Under the pieces are notes generated by a model that was not told the DNA's origin, did no database searches, and saw only the letters and a program-made list of their open reading frames with translations. The translations under genes were made by a program, and so were the position numbers. 64,000 nucleotides of DNA. Origin: Arthrobacter sp. C9C5. GTDB taxonomy: Bacteria; Actinomycetota; Actinomycetes; Actinomycetales; Micrococcaceae. Location of the stretch: the NCBI RefSeq assembly GCF_013359735.1, contig NZ_JABFMX010000006.1, positions 149,932-213,931 of the forward strand, read 5' to 3'. Shown here in pieces: positions 33,398-42,506 of this stretch (its first letter is position 1; the number at the start of each line of letters is the position of its first letter).

Positions 33398-35061
33398 CCG
33401 GCGTGCGTAATGGCGGCGACCTCGTCGTCGAAACCCTCGAGGCGCTCGGTGCCAAGACCGTCTTCGGCATCCCCGGCCAGCACGCCCTCGGCCTCTTCGA
33501 CGCGATGGGCCGCGGAAACTTGCACTTCGTCTCCTCGCGCGTGGAGAACAACTCGGCCTTCGCCGCCGACGGTTACTCCCGGGCCACCGGCGAAGTCGGC
33601 GTCCTGTTCCTCTCCACCGGCCCCGGGGCGCTGACCTCCCTGGCCGGTCTGCAGGAGGCCTACGCCACCGGGGTGCCCATGGTGGTCGTGGCGAGCCAGA
33701 TTCCGCTCGAAGGCCTCGGCGCGCGGCGCAAGGGCATGCTGCACCAGCTTGATGACCAGAAAGCCTCGGCCGCCAACGTCACCAAGAGCCAGCGGCTGAT
33801 CCAGCACGCCTCCGGCATCCCCTCGGCCATCCAGGACGCCTGGACCGAGGCCATCTCCTCGCCGCAGGGCCCGGTGTGGATCGAAATCCCGCAGAATGTC
33901 CTGCTGGACCCGATCATGGTGCCCCCGGTGGAGGATGCGCTCGCCGAAGCCGCGGACAACCCGCCACGCGTGGAGCTGGTTCGTGAAGCCGTGAAGTGGC
34001 TTGCGGAGGCGAAGCGTCCGGCCATCATCGCCGGCGGCGGCACCCGCCGTGGCCACGCGGAGAAGTCGCTGCTGTCCATCGCCGAGAAGCTGCACGCGCC
34101 GGTGATCTGCACTCCCGGCGGCAACGGCGCGTTCCCCTGGAACCATGAACTGTCGCTTCAGTCCTGGATCGAGGACCAGTACATGACGGAGCTGCTCGAG
34201 GACGCCGACGTGCTGATCGTCATCGGCTCCTCGCTCGGCGAGGTCACGTCGAATTACTTCACCTTCGAACCCCGGGGCCGGATCATCCAGATCGACGCCG
34301 AGCCGCGGGTACTCGAGTCCAACCGTCCGGGCCTGGGCATCCGGGCCGACGCCGGCCAGGCGCTCGCAGCCCTCGACGAGGCCCTGCAGGCCGCGCCGGC
34401 CGACGCCCGCCCCGACTGGCGCGGCCGCCCGGCCGAGGCCCTGGTCAAGGAGACCCTGGCCAAGGTCAAGGCCCGGCTGGAATCCCAGGACCTCGCCAAG
34501 GAACTGAAGTTCATGGCCGACATCCGCGACGCCGTCCCCGCGCAGATGCAGACGTTCTGGGATATGACGATCTCCGCCTACTGGGCCTGGAGCTGCTGGG
34601 ACGCCCGCGAGGGCCAGTTCCATTCCGCCCAGGGCGCCGGCGGCCTGGGCTTCGGCTTCCCGGCGGCAATCGGCGGCGCCGTGGGCCTGGAAACCACCGG
34701 GAAACCGGGCGGTTCGGCCCGGGTGCTCGCGGTGTCCGGCGACGGCTCGGCGATGTACTCGATCTCCGAGCTGGCCACCGCCAAGCAGCACAACGTCCCG
34801 GTCACCTGGCTGATCGTCGACGACGGCGGCTACGGCATCCTGCGCGAGTACATGGTAGGTGCCTTCGGCAAGGCCACAGCCACCGAACTCGCCCGCCCCG
34901 ACTTCGTGAAACTGGCCGAGGCCTTCGGCGTCCCGGCGGTCCGGGTGGCCCCCGAGGACGTCGGGGACGCGCTGAAGGCGGGCTTCGCGGCGGACGGGCC
35001 GAACGTCGTCGTCGTCGAAACCCTGCTCAAGATGTTCGCCCCCACGCACCTGGACGTCTAA
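33394..35061 (+). CDS. thiamine-diphosphate-dependent enzyme (acetolactate synthase-like; possible 2-ketoarginine decarboxylase)
   Basis: A 555-aa three-domain ThDP enzyme. The N-terminal Pyr domain has the activating Glu in [21 protein letters not shown], the middle domain [13 protein letters not shown], and the C-terminal PP domain [16 protein letters not shown] ending VDDGGYG. The usual Mg ligand pair NN is DD here. GTG start at 33394 overlaps the ureohydrolase stop by 4 nt, a translational coupling that argues for one pathway. AruI in Pseudomonas, a ThDP 2-ketoarginine decarboxylase, produces 4-guanidinobutyraldehyde and is similar in size. An aldehyde dehydrogenase and transaminase are not in the window. 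Confidence 0.85.
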   Translation: MTGVRNGGDLVVETLEALGAKTVFGIPGQHALGLFDAMGRGNLHFVSSRVENNSAFAADGYSRATGEVGVLFLSTGPGALTSLAGLQEAYATGVPMVVVASQIPLEGLGARRKGMLHQLDDQKASAANVTKSQRLIQHASGIPSAIQDAWTEAISSPQGPVWIEIPQNVLLDPIMVPPVEDALAEAADNPPRVELVREAVKWLAEAKRPAIIAGGGTRRGHAEKSLLSIAEKLHAPVICTPGGNGAFPWNHELSLQSWIEDQYMTELLEDADVLIVIGSSLGEVTSNYFTFEPRGRIIQIDAEPRVLESNRPGLGIRADAGQALAALDEALQAAPADARPDWRGRPAEALVKETLAKVKARLESQDLAKELKFMADIRDAVPAQMQTFWDMTISAYWAWSCWDAREGQFHSAQGAGGLGFGFPAAIGGAVGLETTGKPGGSARVLAVSGDGSAMYSISELATAKQHNVPVTWLIVDDGGYGILREYMVGAFGKATATELARPDFVKLAEAFGVPAVRVAPEDVGDALKAGFAADGPNVVVVETLLKMFAPTHLDV

Positions 35062-35076
35062 CCCCCGCCCACCAAT

Positions 35077-35142
35077 AGCGCGAACGTACACTTCGGGCCC
35101 CGAATCCTCACGGATCCGGGGCCCGAAGTGTACTCTCGCGCT
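35077..35142. repeat. long intergenic inverted repeat (REP-like hairpin)
   Basis: Arms 35077-35107 and 35112-35142 are 31 nt each and match at 28 positions around a 4-nt loop (tcac). The core is TACACTTCGGGCCCCG. The outer ends read AGCGCGA / TCGCGCT. No T-run follows, so a repeat-family element is likelier than a simple terminator, though it would stop transcription from the ThDP gene. Confidence 0.7.
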
Positions 35143-35168
35143 CCCCGGCGACGCTTCTTAGTTTCCCA

Positions 35169-35196
35169 AAGCAATCAATTTATAGTATTGTTGCTT
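35169..35196. promoter_or_regulatory. MarR-type operator over the promoter of the exporter operon
   Basis: AAGCAA (35169-35174) and TTGCTT (35191-35196) are an inverted pair, with inner CAAT/ATTG, flanking the -10-like TATAGT (35181-35186). The position fits autorepression by the MarR gene starting at 35225. Confidence 0.6.
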
Positions 35197-35224
35197 CGGG
35201 CAAGTAAGTAAGGGGCTTCCAAAC

Positions 35225-35710
35225 ATGTCAGTTGCATCGACCACCGCAGCCAAGCTGGTCCATCAAATCTTCGATCTCCAGCGCGCCGTCCGGTGCGTCG
35301 CCGCAGCGAACCTCCGCGGCGACGATACCGGCGTCGCGCTGCAGGGCGTGCTGCGCTTTGTGGGGGAGGGCGAAACCCGTGCCACGCAGCTCGCGGAGCG
35401 GCTCGGCGTCAGCGCCCCCGTGCTCAGCCGGCACCTCGCCGAACTGCTCGAGCAGGGCTACGTGGTGCGCCGGCCGGATCCCGAGGACGGCCGGGCGCAG
35501 CTCATCGCGCTCTCGCCGGCCGGCACCGAGAAGCTGCGCTCCATCGAGGCGCAGCGCGCCGCGACCCTGCAGGGCTTCCTGCAGGACTGGAGCGAGGACG
35601 ACGTCGAAGAGACCTCGCGCACCCTGAAGAAACTAGCTGAATCCCTCAGGAGTTCAGCCCGGGCAAAGACGGCCGGATCCACCGACACGACCAACTTTGT
35701 TGAGGAGTAA
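35225..35710 (+). CDS. MarR family transcriptional regulator
   Basis: A 161-aa repressor: GVALQGVLRFVGEGETRATQLAERLGVSAPVLSRHLAELLEQGYVVRR is the winged helix, with wing PDPEDGRAQLIALSPAG. A C-terminal helix completes the dimer. It is the first gene of an operon with the downstream multidrug MFS: the MFS RBS (GAGGAG) lies within its last codons and the start is 4 nt past its stop. The operator at 35169-35196 suggests autoregulation relieved by a drug-like ligand. Confidence 0.92.
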   Translation: MSVASTTAAKLVHQIFDLQRAVRCVAAANLRGDDTGVALQGVLRFVGEGETRATQLAERLGVSAPVLSRHLAELLEQGYVVRRPDPEDGRAQLIALSPAGTEKLRSIEAQRAATLQGFLQDWSEDDVEETSRTLKKLAESLRSSARAKTAGSTDTTNFVEE

Positions 35711-35714
35711 ATCT

Positions 35715-37874
35715 ATGGCCAGCCACGCTGCCGCCGCCGCCGGGCCGTCCCCGGCCCCCACCGCGCAAGCGGCCCCCGCACCGCAACACCACGAACCGCA
35801 GGCGGCCATGAGCCACCGGCAGATCATGGAAGCGCTGACCGGCCTGCTGGCGGCGTTCTTCACTGCCATCCTGAGCAGCACCATCGTTGCCAACGCGCTA
35901 CCCACCATCATGTCCGAGCTCAAGGGCACCCAGACGGACTTCGCCTGGGTCATCACGGCCGCACTGCTGGCCAACGCGGCCACCACCCCGATCTGGGGCA
36001 AGCTGGCGGACCTCTTCAACAAGAAAGTCCTCGTCCAGCTCAGCATCGTGATCTTCGTGGCCGGCTCCGTCATGGCGGGCCTGTCCGAGACCATCCCGCT
36101 GCTGCTGACCGCCCGCGTCATCCAGGGCATCGCGATGGGCGGCCTCACCGCCCTGGCGCAGGCTATCATCGGCTCGATGATCCCGCCGCGCGACCGCGGC
36201 AAGTACTCCGGTTACATGGGCGGCGTCATGGCCGTCGGCACCGCCGGTGGCCCGCTGCTCGGCGGCTTTATCGTGGACAGCCCGCTCGGCTGGCGCTGGA
36301 CCTTCTTCGTCTGCGTCCCGCTCGCCGTCGTCGCCTTGATCCTGCTGCAGGTCACGCTGAAGATCCAGCACGTCAAGCGCCCGGCCAAGATCGACTGGCT
36401 CGGCTCCATCCTGCTGACCTCCGGCGTCAGCCTGCTGCTGATCTGGGTTTCCTTCGCCGGCAACCCCGACTACTACGACTGGTGGTCCTGGCAGACGGTC
36501 GCCATGGTGGGCGGCGGCATCGTGCTCCTCGGCCTGCTGGTGCTGGTGGAATCCAAGGTGGCCCAGCCCATCATCCCGCTCAAGATCATCTCGGAGCGCA
36601 CCACCGCCCTCGCGATCCTCGCCTCCGTGGCCGTCGGCGTGGGCATGTTCGGCTCCTCGACGTTCCTGGGCCAGTACTTCCAGGTGGCCCGCGGTGCCAC
36701 CCCCACCGAAGCCGGCCTGCTCACGCTGCCCATGATCGCGGGCAACCTGATCGGTTCCGTGCTCTCCGGCCAGCTGATCAGCCGGACCGGCAAGTGGAAG
36801 CGTTACCTGATCGCGGGCGCCGTCGCGCTGATCGGCGGCCTCGGCCTGGCCGGCAGCATGGACCACACCACGGAGCTCTGGCTGACCGGGATCTACACGG
36901 CCATCCTCGGCATCGGGCTGGGCTTGCTGATGCAGAACCTCGTCCTCGCCGTCCAGAACACGGTCCAGGCCAAGGACATCGGCACGGCCAGCGCCTCGGT
37001 TGCCTTCTTCCGGTCCGTCGGCGGCGCCATCGGCGTCTCGGTCCTCGGCGCCGTGCTGGGCAACCGGGTCAAGGATCTTGCCGTGGAAGGCCTCGCTGCC
37101 GCCGGAATCAAAGTCCCGGCAGGATCCGCGGGGGCCAGCATGGACCTCAAGGACATGCCCGCGCCGATCCGCGACATCATGCGGGCCGCCTATGGTGACG
37201 CGATCGCAGAGGTCTTCCTGATCTCCGCCATCATCGGTCTTGTGGCGCTGGTGGCCATCCTGTTCATCAAGGAAAAGCCGCTGCGCCGCACCGTCGACAT
37301 CCGGTCGGAAGCCTCGGCCTCCGGCGCGGTCACCGGTTCCGGTGCCGACGTCGACGCCGGGGCAGCTGCCCACGCCGCCGCCGCTTCCGCCCCCGCAGCG
37401 GGGCCCGCCACCGCTCCCACGGCGGGGCACGACGCCACCGCGACCGGCATCGTCGACCTGGACCGCGAGTTCATCGAGGTCCTGAGCCGGCAGCGCGCCA
37501 CCGGGTCCCGTTTCCCCGACTCCGCGAGGCTGGGTGCGGACAACCGCCAGAACAGCGACGGCGAAGCCAGGGCCGAGCGTGAAAGCGCCCGGCTCCGGGC
37601 CCGGACCATGGTGGCGGAGGCGCGCGCCGACGACGTCGACGTCGTGCCACTGCTGCTCCAGACCCAGCGGTTGCTGGCCGAGCAGCAGGTGCAGCTGGCG
37701 GATGCCCTGCGTGCCGTCCACGAGCAGGCGGCGGAACAGCGCGCGATCGCGGCCGAACAGGCCCGGGTGGCGGAGCAGCTCACCACCCTGCGGCGCCAGC
37801 TCGCCAAGGAACGCAAGCTCCAGCGCGCTGCGGCCGACTACATCGCCACGCAGGGCCGGCACCGCGGCGAGTAA
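35715..37874 (+). CDS. DHA2-family MFS multidrug exporter with C-terminal coiled-coil extension
   Basis: A 719-aa, 14-helix drug:H+ antiporter. N-terminal cytoplasmic Ala/Pro-rich segment, then FFTAILSSTIVANALPTIM, FAWVITAALLANAATTPIWGKLADL (motif A), GIAMGGLTALAQAIIGSMIPPRDRGKYSGYMGG and GGPLLGGFIVD (motif C). After helix 14 (about residue 520) come an Ala/Pro linker and ~140 soluble residues. The end (about 642-718) is rich in Gln, Ala, Arg and Glu heptads (LLLQTQRLLAEQQVQLADAL) and is predicted to be coiled coil. Such a tail is unusual for DHA2 pumps, which normally end at 470-550 aa. Confidence 0.92.
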   Translation: MASHAAAAAGPSPAPTAQAAPAPQHHEPQAAMSHRQIMEALTGLLAAFFTAILSSTIVANALPTIMSELKGTQTDFAWVITAALLANAATTPIWGKLADLFNKKVLVQLSIVIFVAGSVMAGLSETIPLLLTARVIQGIAMGGLTALAQAIIGSMIPPRDRGKYSGYMGGVMAVGTAGGPLLGGFIVDSPLGWRWTFFVCVPLAVVALILLQVTLKIQHVKRPAKIDWLGSILLTSGVSLLLIWVSFAGNPDYYDWWSWQTVAMVGGGIVLLGLLVLVESKVAQPIIPLKIISERTTALAILASVAVGVGMFGSSTFLGQYFQVARGATPTEAGLLTLPMIAGNLIGSVLSGQLISRTGKWKRYLIAGAVALIGGLGLAGSMDHTTELWLTGIYTAILGIGLGLLMQNLVLAVQNTVQAKDIGTASASVAFFRSVGGAIGVSVLGAVLGNRVKDLAVEGLAAAGIKVPAGSAGASMDLKDMPAPIRDIMRAAYGDAIAEVFLISAIIGLVALVAILFIKEKPLRRTVDIRSEASASGAVTGSGADVDAGAAAHAAAASAPAAGPATAPTAGHDATATGIVDLDREFIEVLSRQRATGSRFPDSARLGADNRQNSDGEARAERESARLRARTMVAEARADDVDVVPLLLQTQRLLAEQQVQLADALRAVHEQAAEQRAIAAEQARVAEQLTTLRRQLAKERKLQRAAADYIATQGRHRGE

Positions 37875-37889
37875 ACGACCCAACGAAAG

Positions 37890-37932
37890 CGGTCCCGCGT
37901 CTCCCTTCCGGGGGAGCCGCGGGGCCGTTTTT
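37890..37932 (+). terminator. Rho-independent terminator after the DHA2 exporter
   Basis: CGGTCCCGCG...CTCCC pairs with GGGAG...CGCGGGGCCG (arms 37890-37905 and 37912-37927, one bulge and one wobble), followed by TTTTT. Confidence 0.8.
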
Positions 37933-38138
37933 GGACACCTCGGCGCCCCTGACGGTGGCCGAGACAGCGGTTAAGTACAACGATTGGCTGACATCCGCAG
38001 CTGGAGGTTTCACCCCGGCACGGGATTTCGTAGAGTGGGACAGCCAAGGCTGTCGGTCCCGGCTGCTAATACTTTCCTTGTTCGTCTGCTGTTCTTCCTC
38101 TTCTGCGCTTCATGAACCATTTTTAAGGACCCGTGGGC

Positions 38139-39872
38139 ATGCTTGTCACCCTCATACGGCGCTATTCCAAGCCGTATCTGCCGTACATTGCGGCCGTCAT
38201 CATCTTCCAGTTGGCCTCCACCATCGCGGCGCTGTACCTGCCCAGCCTCAACGCCCAAATCATCGACGAGGGAGTCTCCCGCGGCGACACGGACTACATC
38301 TGGCGCACCGGCGCTCTCATGCTCGGTGTCGCCCTGGTCCAGGTGGTCACCGCGATCGCCGGTGTGTACTTCGGTTCCAAGGCCGCGATGGCGTTCGGCC
38401 GGGACCTGCGCCGGGGCGTCTTCCGCAAGGTCAGCAGCTTCTCCGCCAGGGACGTCAACGTCTTCGGCGCCCCGACGCTGATCACCCGCGGCACCAACGA
38501 CGTCCAGCAGGTCCAGATGCTCATGCTGATGGGGCTGAACTTCATGGTGGCCACGCCCATCATGTGCATCGGCGGCATCGTCATGGCCCTCCGCGAGGAC
38601 CTGAACCTGTCCTGGCTGGTCTGGGTCTCCGTCCCGCTGCTGGTGGTCGTGGTCGGCTACCTCGTGGTCCGCCTGATGCCGCTGTTCCGTTCCATGCAGG
38701 CCAAGATCGACCGGCTCAACGGCATCCTGCGCGAGCAGATCATCGGCATCCGCGTGGTCCGTGCGTTCGTCCGCGAGCCGCACGAAGCGCAGCGCTTTGG
38801 CGCCGCCAATAAGGAACTCACCGACGTCTCGCTCAAGATCGGTGCCTTGTTCGTGCTGATGTTCCCGGCGATCGGGATGATCCTGCACGTTTCCACCGCC
38901 GCCGTGCTCTGGTTCGGCGGCCAGCGGGTCGACGCCGGGGAGATGCAGGTGGGGTCGCTAACGGCGTTCCTGCAGTACCTCCTGCAGATCCTGATGGCCG
39001 TCATGATGGGCACGTTCATGGCGATGATGATCCCGCGCGCCTCCGTCTGCGCGGACCGGATCGGCGAGGTGCTCGACGTCGAACCCTCCATTCACGAGCC
39101 GCTCGCCCCCGTGGCGCCCGCCGCCAAAGCCGGCCGGGTGGAGTTCCGGAACGTCTCCTTCGCCTACCCCGGCGCGGAGGCGCCGGTGCTCAGCGACATC
39201 AGCTTCACCGCCGAGCCCGGCCAGACCGTCGCGATCATCGGGTCCACCGGCGCCGGCAAGACGACCCTGCTGGCGCTGCTGCCGCGGCTCTTCGACGCCG
39301 CCTCCGGCGAGGTGCTGCTCGACGGCGTCCCGGTCACCGAACTGGACCGCGCCGAAATCACCGGGCGCGTCGCGATGGTGCCCCAACGGCCCTACCTGTT
39401 CTCCGGCAGCATCGAGCACAATCTGCGCTTCGGCAAGTCCGAAGCGACCGACGAGGAACTCTGGGACGCCCTCACGGTGGCCCAGGCCGCCGACTTCGTC
39501 CGTGAAAAGAAGAACGGACTCGGCGCCCGGATTTCCCAGGGCGGCACCAACGTCTCCGGCGGCCAGCGCCAGCGGCTCTGCATCGCCCGCGCACTCGTCA
39601 CCGAACCCAAGGTCTTCCTGTTCGACGACTCCTTCTCCGCCCTGGATGTCGCCACCGACGCCCGGCTGCGCAAGGCGCTCAAGGCCAAGACCGCGGACGC
39701 CACCGTCATCATCGTGGGCCAGCGCGTCTCCACCATCGCCGACGCGGACCAGATCCTCGTACTGGACAACGGCCGGATCGTGGACCGCGGAACCCACGAG
39801 GAGCTCCTCGCCAGCTCCAGCACCTACCAGGAAATCGTCGAATCCCAGCTGACCGCGGAGGCCATCGCATGA
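38139..39872 (+). CDS. ABC exporter half-transporter, subunit 1 (degenerate ATPase motifs)
   Basis: A 577-aa protein with six TM helices (1-320) fused to a nucleotide-binding domain. Walker A GSTGAGKTT near residue 368 and the signature VSGGQRQR are intact. Walker B reads VFLFDDSFSALD (Asp in place of the catalytic Glu) and the H-loop is VGQRVSTI (Gln in place of His). This is the pattern of the non-catalytic site subunit in heterodimeric exporters such as BmrCD/TmrAB. ATG 38139 with AAGGA 8 nt upstream is preferred over GTG 38133. The stop overlaps the partner's ATG. Confidence 0.92.
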   Translation: MLVTLIRRYSKPYLPYIAAVIIFQLASTIAALYLPSLNAQIIDEGVSRGDTDYIWRTGALMLGVALVQVVTAIAGVYFGSKAAMAFGRDLRRGVFRKVSSFSARDVNVFGAPTLITRGTNDVQQVQMLMLMGLNFMVATPIMCIGGIVMALREDLNLSWLVWVSVPLLVVVVGYLVVRLMPLFRSMQAKIDRLNGILREQIIGIRVVRAFVREPHEAQRFGAANKELTDVSLKIGALFVLMFPAIGMILHVSTAAVLWFGGQRVDAGEMQVGSLTAFLQYLLQILMAVMMGTFMAMMIPRASVCADRIGEVLDVEPSIHEPLAPVAPAAKAGRVEFRNVSFAYPGAEAPVLSDISFTAEPGQTVAIIGSTGAGKTTLLALLPRLFDAASGEVLLDGVPVTELDRAEITGRVAMVPQRPYLFSGSIEHNLRFGKSEATDEELWDALTVAQAADFVREKKNGLGARISQGGTNVSGGQRQRLCIARALVTEPKVFLFDDSFSALDVATDARLRKALKAKTADATVIIVGQRVSTIADADQILVLDNGRIVDRGTHEELLASSSTYQEIVESQLTAEAIA

Positions 39873-41935
39873 GCACCAACGAAAAGCTCAGCCACGACGC
39901 CGCCGGCAACGCTCCCTACGAAGCGCCCGTCGAGGCCCCCGCCGAGGCCGCCGAGGAGGACTTCTACGAGGAGGAATTCACTCCCGGTGAAGCCGACGGC
40001 GGCATGTTCGGCGCCGTGCCGGCGAAGAAGGCCCAGCACTTCTGGCCCTCGGCGAAGCGGCTGATGGGCCTGCTGAAACCCGAGCGGGCCGGCATCGCCG
40101 CCGTCCTCGCGATGGTGACAGTCGCCGTCGTCCTCAACGTGATTGCCCCGCGCATCCTCGGCCAGGCGATGGACGTGATCTTCGGGGGAGTGGTCGGCAA
40201 GCAGCTGCCGGCCGGCGCCACCAAGGACCAGTTCATCGCCGGACTGCGCTCCCAGGGCCAGGACAACTTCGCGGACATGCTGGCCCGGATGGACGTCGTA
40301 CCCGGGGTGGGCATCGACTTCCAGAAGCTCGCCTTCCTGATCAGCGTGGTCCTGGTGATGTACTTCGTCGCGAACATTTTCCTGTGGCTGCAAGGGTACG
40401 TCCTGAACGTGCTCGTCATGCGCGTGGTCCGCAGGCTGCGCGACGACACTGAGAAGAAGCTGAACAAACTCCCGCTGAACTACTTCGACACCCGCCAGCG
40501 CGGCGACACGCTTTCCCGCGTCACGAACGACGTCGACAACATCCAGCAGGCCCTGCAGCAGGCGTTCGCGCAGCTGGTGAACTCCGCCCTGACCGTGATC
40601 GGCATCGTGATCATGATGTTCATCGTGTCCTGGCAGCTGGCCCTGATCGCGCTCATCGCCCTCCCGCTCTCGGGGGTTGCCGCCGGCATCATCGGCGCCC
40701 GCAGCCAGAAGCTCTTCGCCGCGCAGTGGAAGAACACCGGCGAGCTCAACGGCCAGATCGAGGAGTCGTTCTCCGGCCACGACCTGGTCCGCGTCTTTGG
40801 CCGCGACGCCGACATGCTGGCCCGCTTCGACGAACGGAACGAGGAGCTCTACAAGGCCAGCTTCGGCGCCCAGTTCGTCTCCGGCATGATCATGCCGGTC
40901 ATGCAGTTCGTCTCGTACCTCAGCTACGTGGGGATCGCCGTCGTCGGCGGGCTGCGGGTGGCCTCGGGCGGGATGAGCCTGGGCGACGCCACGGCGTTCA
41001 TCCAGTACTCGCGTGAGTTCACCCAGCCGCTGGGGCAGATGGCCGGCATGGCCAACATGCTGCAGTCCGGCGTGGCCTCCGCCGAGCGGGTCTTCGAGTT
41101 CCTCGACGCCGACGAACAGGACGCCGAGACCGCCGTCGAGCACCTCCCGGCCAAAACCGACGGGCACGTCGAGTTCAAGCACGTCACCTTCAGCTACACG
41201 CCGGACAAGCCGCTGATCGAGGACCTGTCCTTCACCGCCGAGCCTGGGCACACCGTGGCCATCGTTGGCCCGACCGGGGCGGGCAAGACCACCCTGGTGA
41301 ACCTCGTGATGCGCTTCTATGAGCTCAACGCCGGGGCCATCACGCTCGACGGCGTCGACGTCACCCGGCTCAGCCGCGCCGAGCTGCGTTCCAAGGTGGG
41401 CATGGTCCTGCAGGACGCGTGGCTATTCGGCGGCACGATTTACGAGAACATCCGCTACGGCAAGCTGGACGCCACCGAGGACCAGATCATGGCGGCGTCG
41501 AAGGCCACCTTCGTGGACCGCTTCGTCCGGGCGCTGCCGGAGGGCTACAACACCGTCATCGACGAGGAAGGCAACAACGTCAGCGCCGGGGAGAAGCAGC
41601 TGATCACCATTGCGCGCGCCTTCGTGGCCAACCCCTCGCTGCTGATCCTGGACGAGGCCACCAGCTCGGTGGACACCCGCACCGAGGTCCTGGTCCAGAA
41701 GGCCATGGCCGCGCTCCGCACCGAGCGGACCAGCTTCGTGATCGCCCACCGCCTCTCCACCATTCGGGACGCGGACACCATCCTGGTGATGGAGGCCGGA
41801 CGGATCGTCGAACAGGGCCGGCACGCGGAACTCCTGGAACTGCGGGGTGCTTACTACCGCCTGTACATGTCCCAGTTCGCCGGTGAGGACGCCGAGACTT
41901 CCCTCGTGGAAGAGCCGACGGCGGTGCACAGCTGA
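39869..41935 (+). CDS. ABC exporter half-transporter, subunit 2 (catalytic)
   Basis: A 688-aa half-transporter with an acidic ~50-residue N-terminal extension, six TM helices and an NBD. Walker A is GPTGAGKTT near 467, Walker B LLILDEATSSVD with the Glu, and H-loop VIAHRLSTI with His. The signature is VSAGEKQ, a deviation from SGGQ. So one composite site (this Walker A/B plus subunit 1 signature) is consensus and the other degenerate. A long extracellular loop (residues ~120-150, GATKDQFIAGLRSQGQDNF) separates TM1 and TM2. ATGA overlap shows coupling with subunit 1. Confidence 0.93.
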   Translation: MSTNEKLSHDAAGNAPYEAPVEAPAEAAEEDFYEEEFTPGEADGGMFGAVPAKKAQHFWPSAKRLMGLLKPERAGIAAVLAMVTVAVVLNVIAPRILGQAMDVIFGGVVGKQLPAGATKDQFIAGLRSQGQDNFADMLARMDVVPGVGIDFQKLAFLISVVLVMYFVANIFLWLQGYVLNVLVMRVVRRLRDDTEKKLNKLPLNYFDTRQRGDTLSRVTNDVDNIQQALQQAFAQLVNSALTVIGIVIMMFIVSWQLALIALIALPLSGVAAGIIGARSQKLFAAQWKNTGELNGQIEESFSGHDLVRVFGRDADMLARFDERNEELYKASFGAQFVSGMIMPVMQFVSYLSYVGIAVVGGLRVASGGMSLGDATAFIQYSREFTQPLGQMAGMANMLQSGVASAERVFEFLDADEQDAETAVEHLPAKTDGHVEFKHVTFSYTPDKPLIEDLSFTAEPGHTVAIVGPTGAGKTTLVNLVMRFYELNAGAITLDGVDVTRLSRAELRSKVGMVLQDAWLFGGTIYENIRYGKLDATEDQIMAASKATFVDRFVRALPEGYNTVIDEEGNNVSAGEKQLITIARAFVANPSLLILDEATSSVDTRTEVLVQKAMAALRTERTSFVIAHRLSTIRDADTILVMEAGRIVEQGRHAELLELRGAYYRLYMSQFAGEDAETSLVEEPTAVHS

Positions 41936-41979
41936 GCGCCGGGACCGGGGCCGGGACCATCGAACCCCAGCGCCTCGAG

Positions 41980-42423
41980 GTGCAGGTGCCGATGCGCTGG
42001 GGCGATATGGACGCCTACGGCCACATCAACAATGTGCAGATCGTCCGGATCCTGGAAGAGGCCCGCATCGCCGCCTTCGGGCCGCCGCGCGGAGCGGGCC
42101 TGCCCGGCATTGAACCCCAGGTGTCGCTCTTCAACGACGTCCCGGAGGGCACGCTGGCGCTGGTCGTGGAGCATAAGATCCGCTACGTCCGGACGCTCGA
42201 ATACCGCAACGTCCCGGCCGTGGTGCAGCTGTGGGTCGGCGCGGTCAAAGGTGCCAGCTTCGACATCCACTACCTGGTCCAGGACCCCGTCACCGGCGAA
42301 GACTGCGTCAAGGCGAGCAGCCACCTCGCGTTCGTGGACGAGGCCACCGGGCGGGTGCTGCGGCTGACCCCGGAGCAGAAGGCAAAGCTCGCGCCTTTCG
42401 CGGCTGCCCGCCAGACCCACTAG
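41980..42423 (+). CDS. 4HBT/YbgC-type acyl-CoA thioesterase
   Basis: A 147-aa hotdog-fold protein: RWGDMDAYGHINNVQIVRILEEARIAAFG holds the catalytic Asp of the YbgC/4HBT type, followed by HKIRYVRTLEYRNVPAVVQLWVG. It hydrolyses acyl-CoA thioesters; substrate unknown. GTG 41980 is the only standard in-frame start, but the frame stays open back to the ABC stop, so a CTG at 41932 in a CTGA overlap is possible. It is probably in the ABC operon. Confidence 0.82.
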   Translation: MQVPMRWGDMDAYGHINNVQIVRILEEARIAAFGPPRGAGLPGIEPQVSLFNDVPEGTLALVVEHKIRYVRTLEYRNVPAVVQLWVGAVKGASFDIHYLVQDPVTGEDCVKASSHLAFVDEATGRVLRLTPEQKAKLAPFAAARQTH

Positions 42424-42506
42424 CCCCTACCTCGCGGCCGGGATCGGTCCTAGACTGAACAGGCCCGCGGGAAGCCGGCAGGATGAAAACCTTAGGAGCA
42501 CGGATC

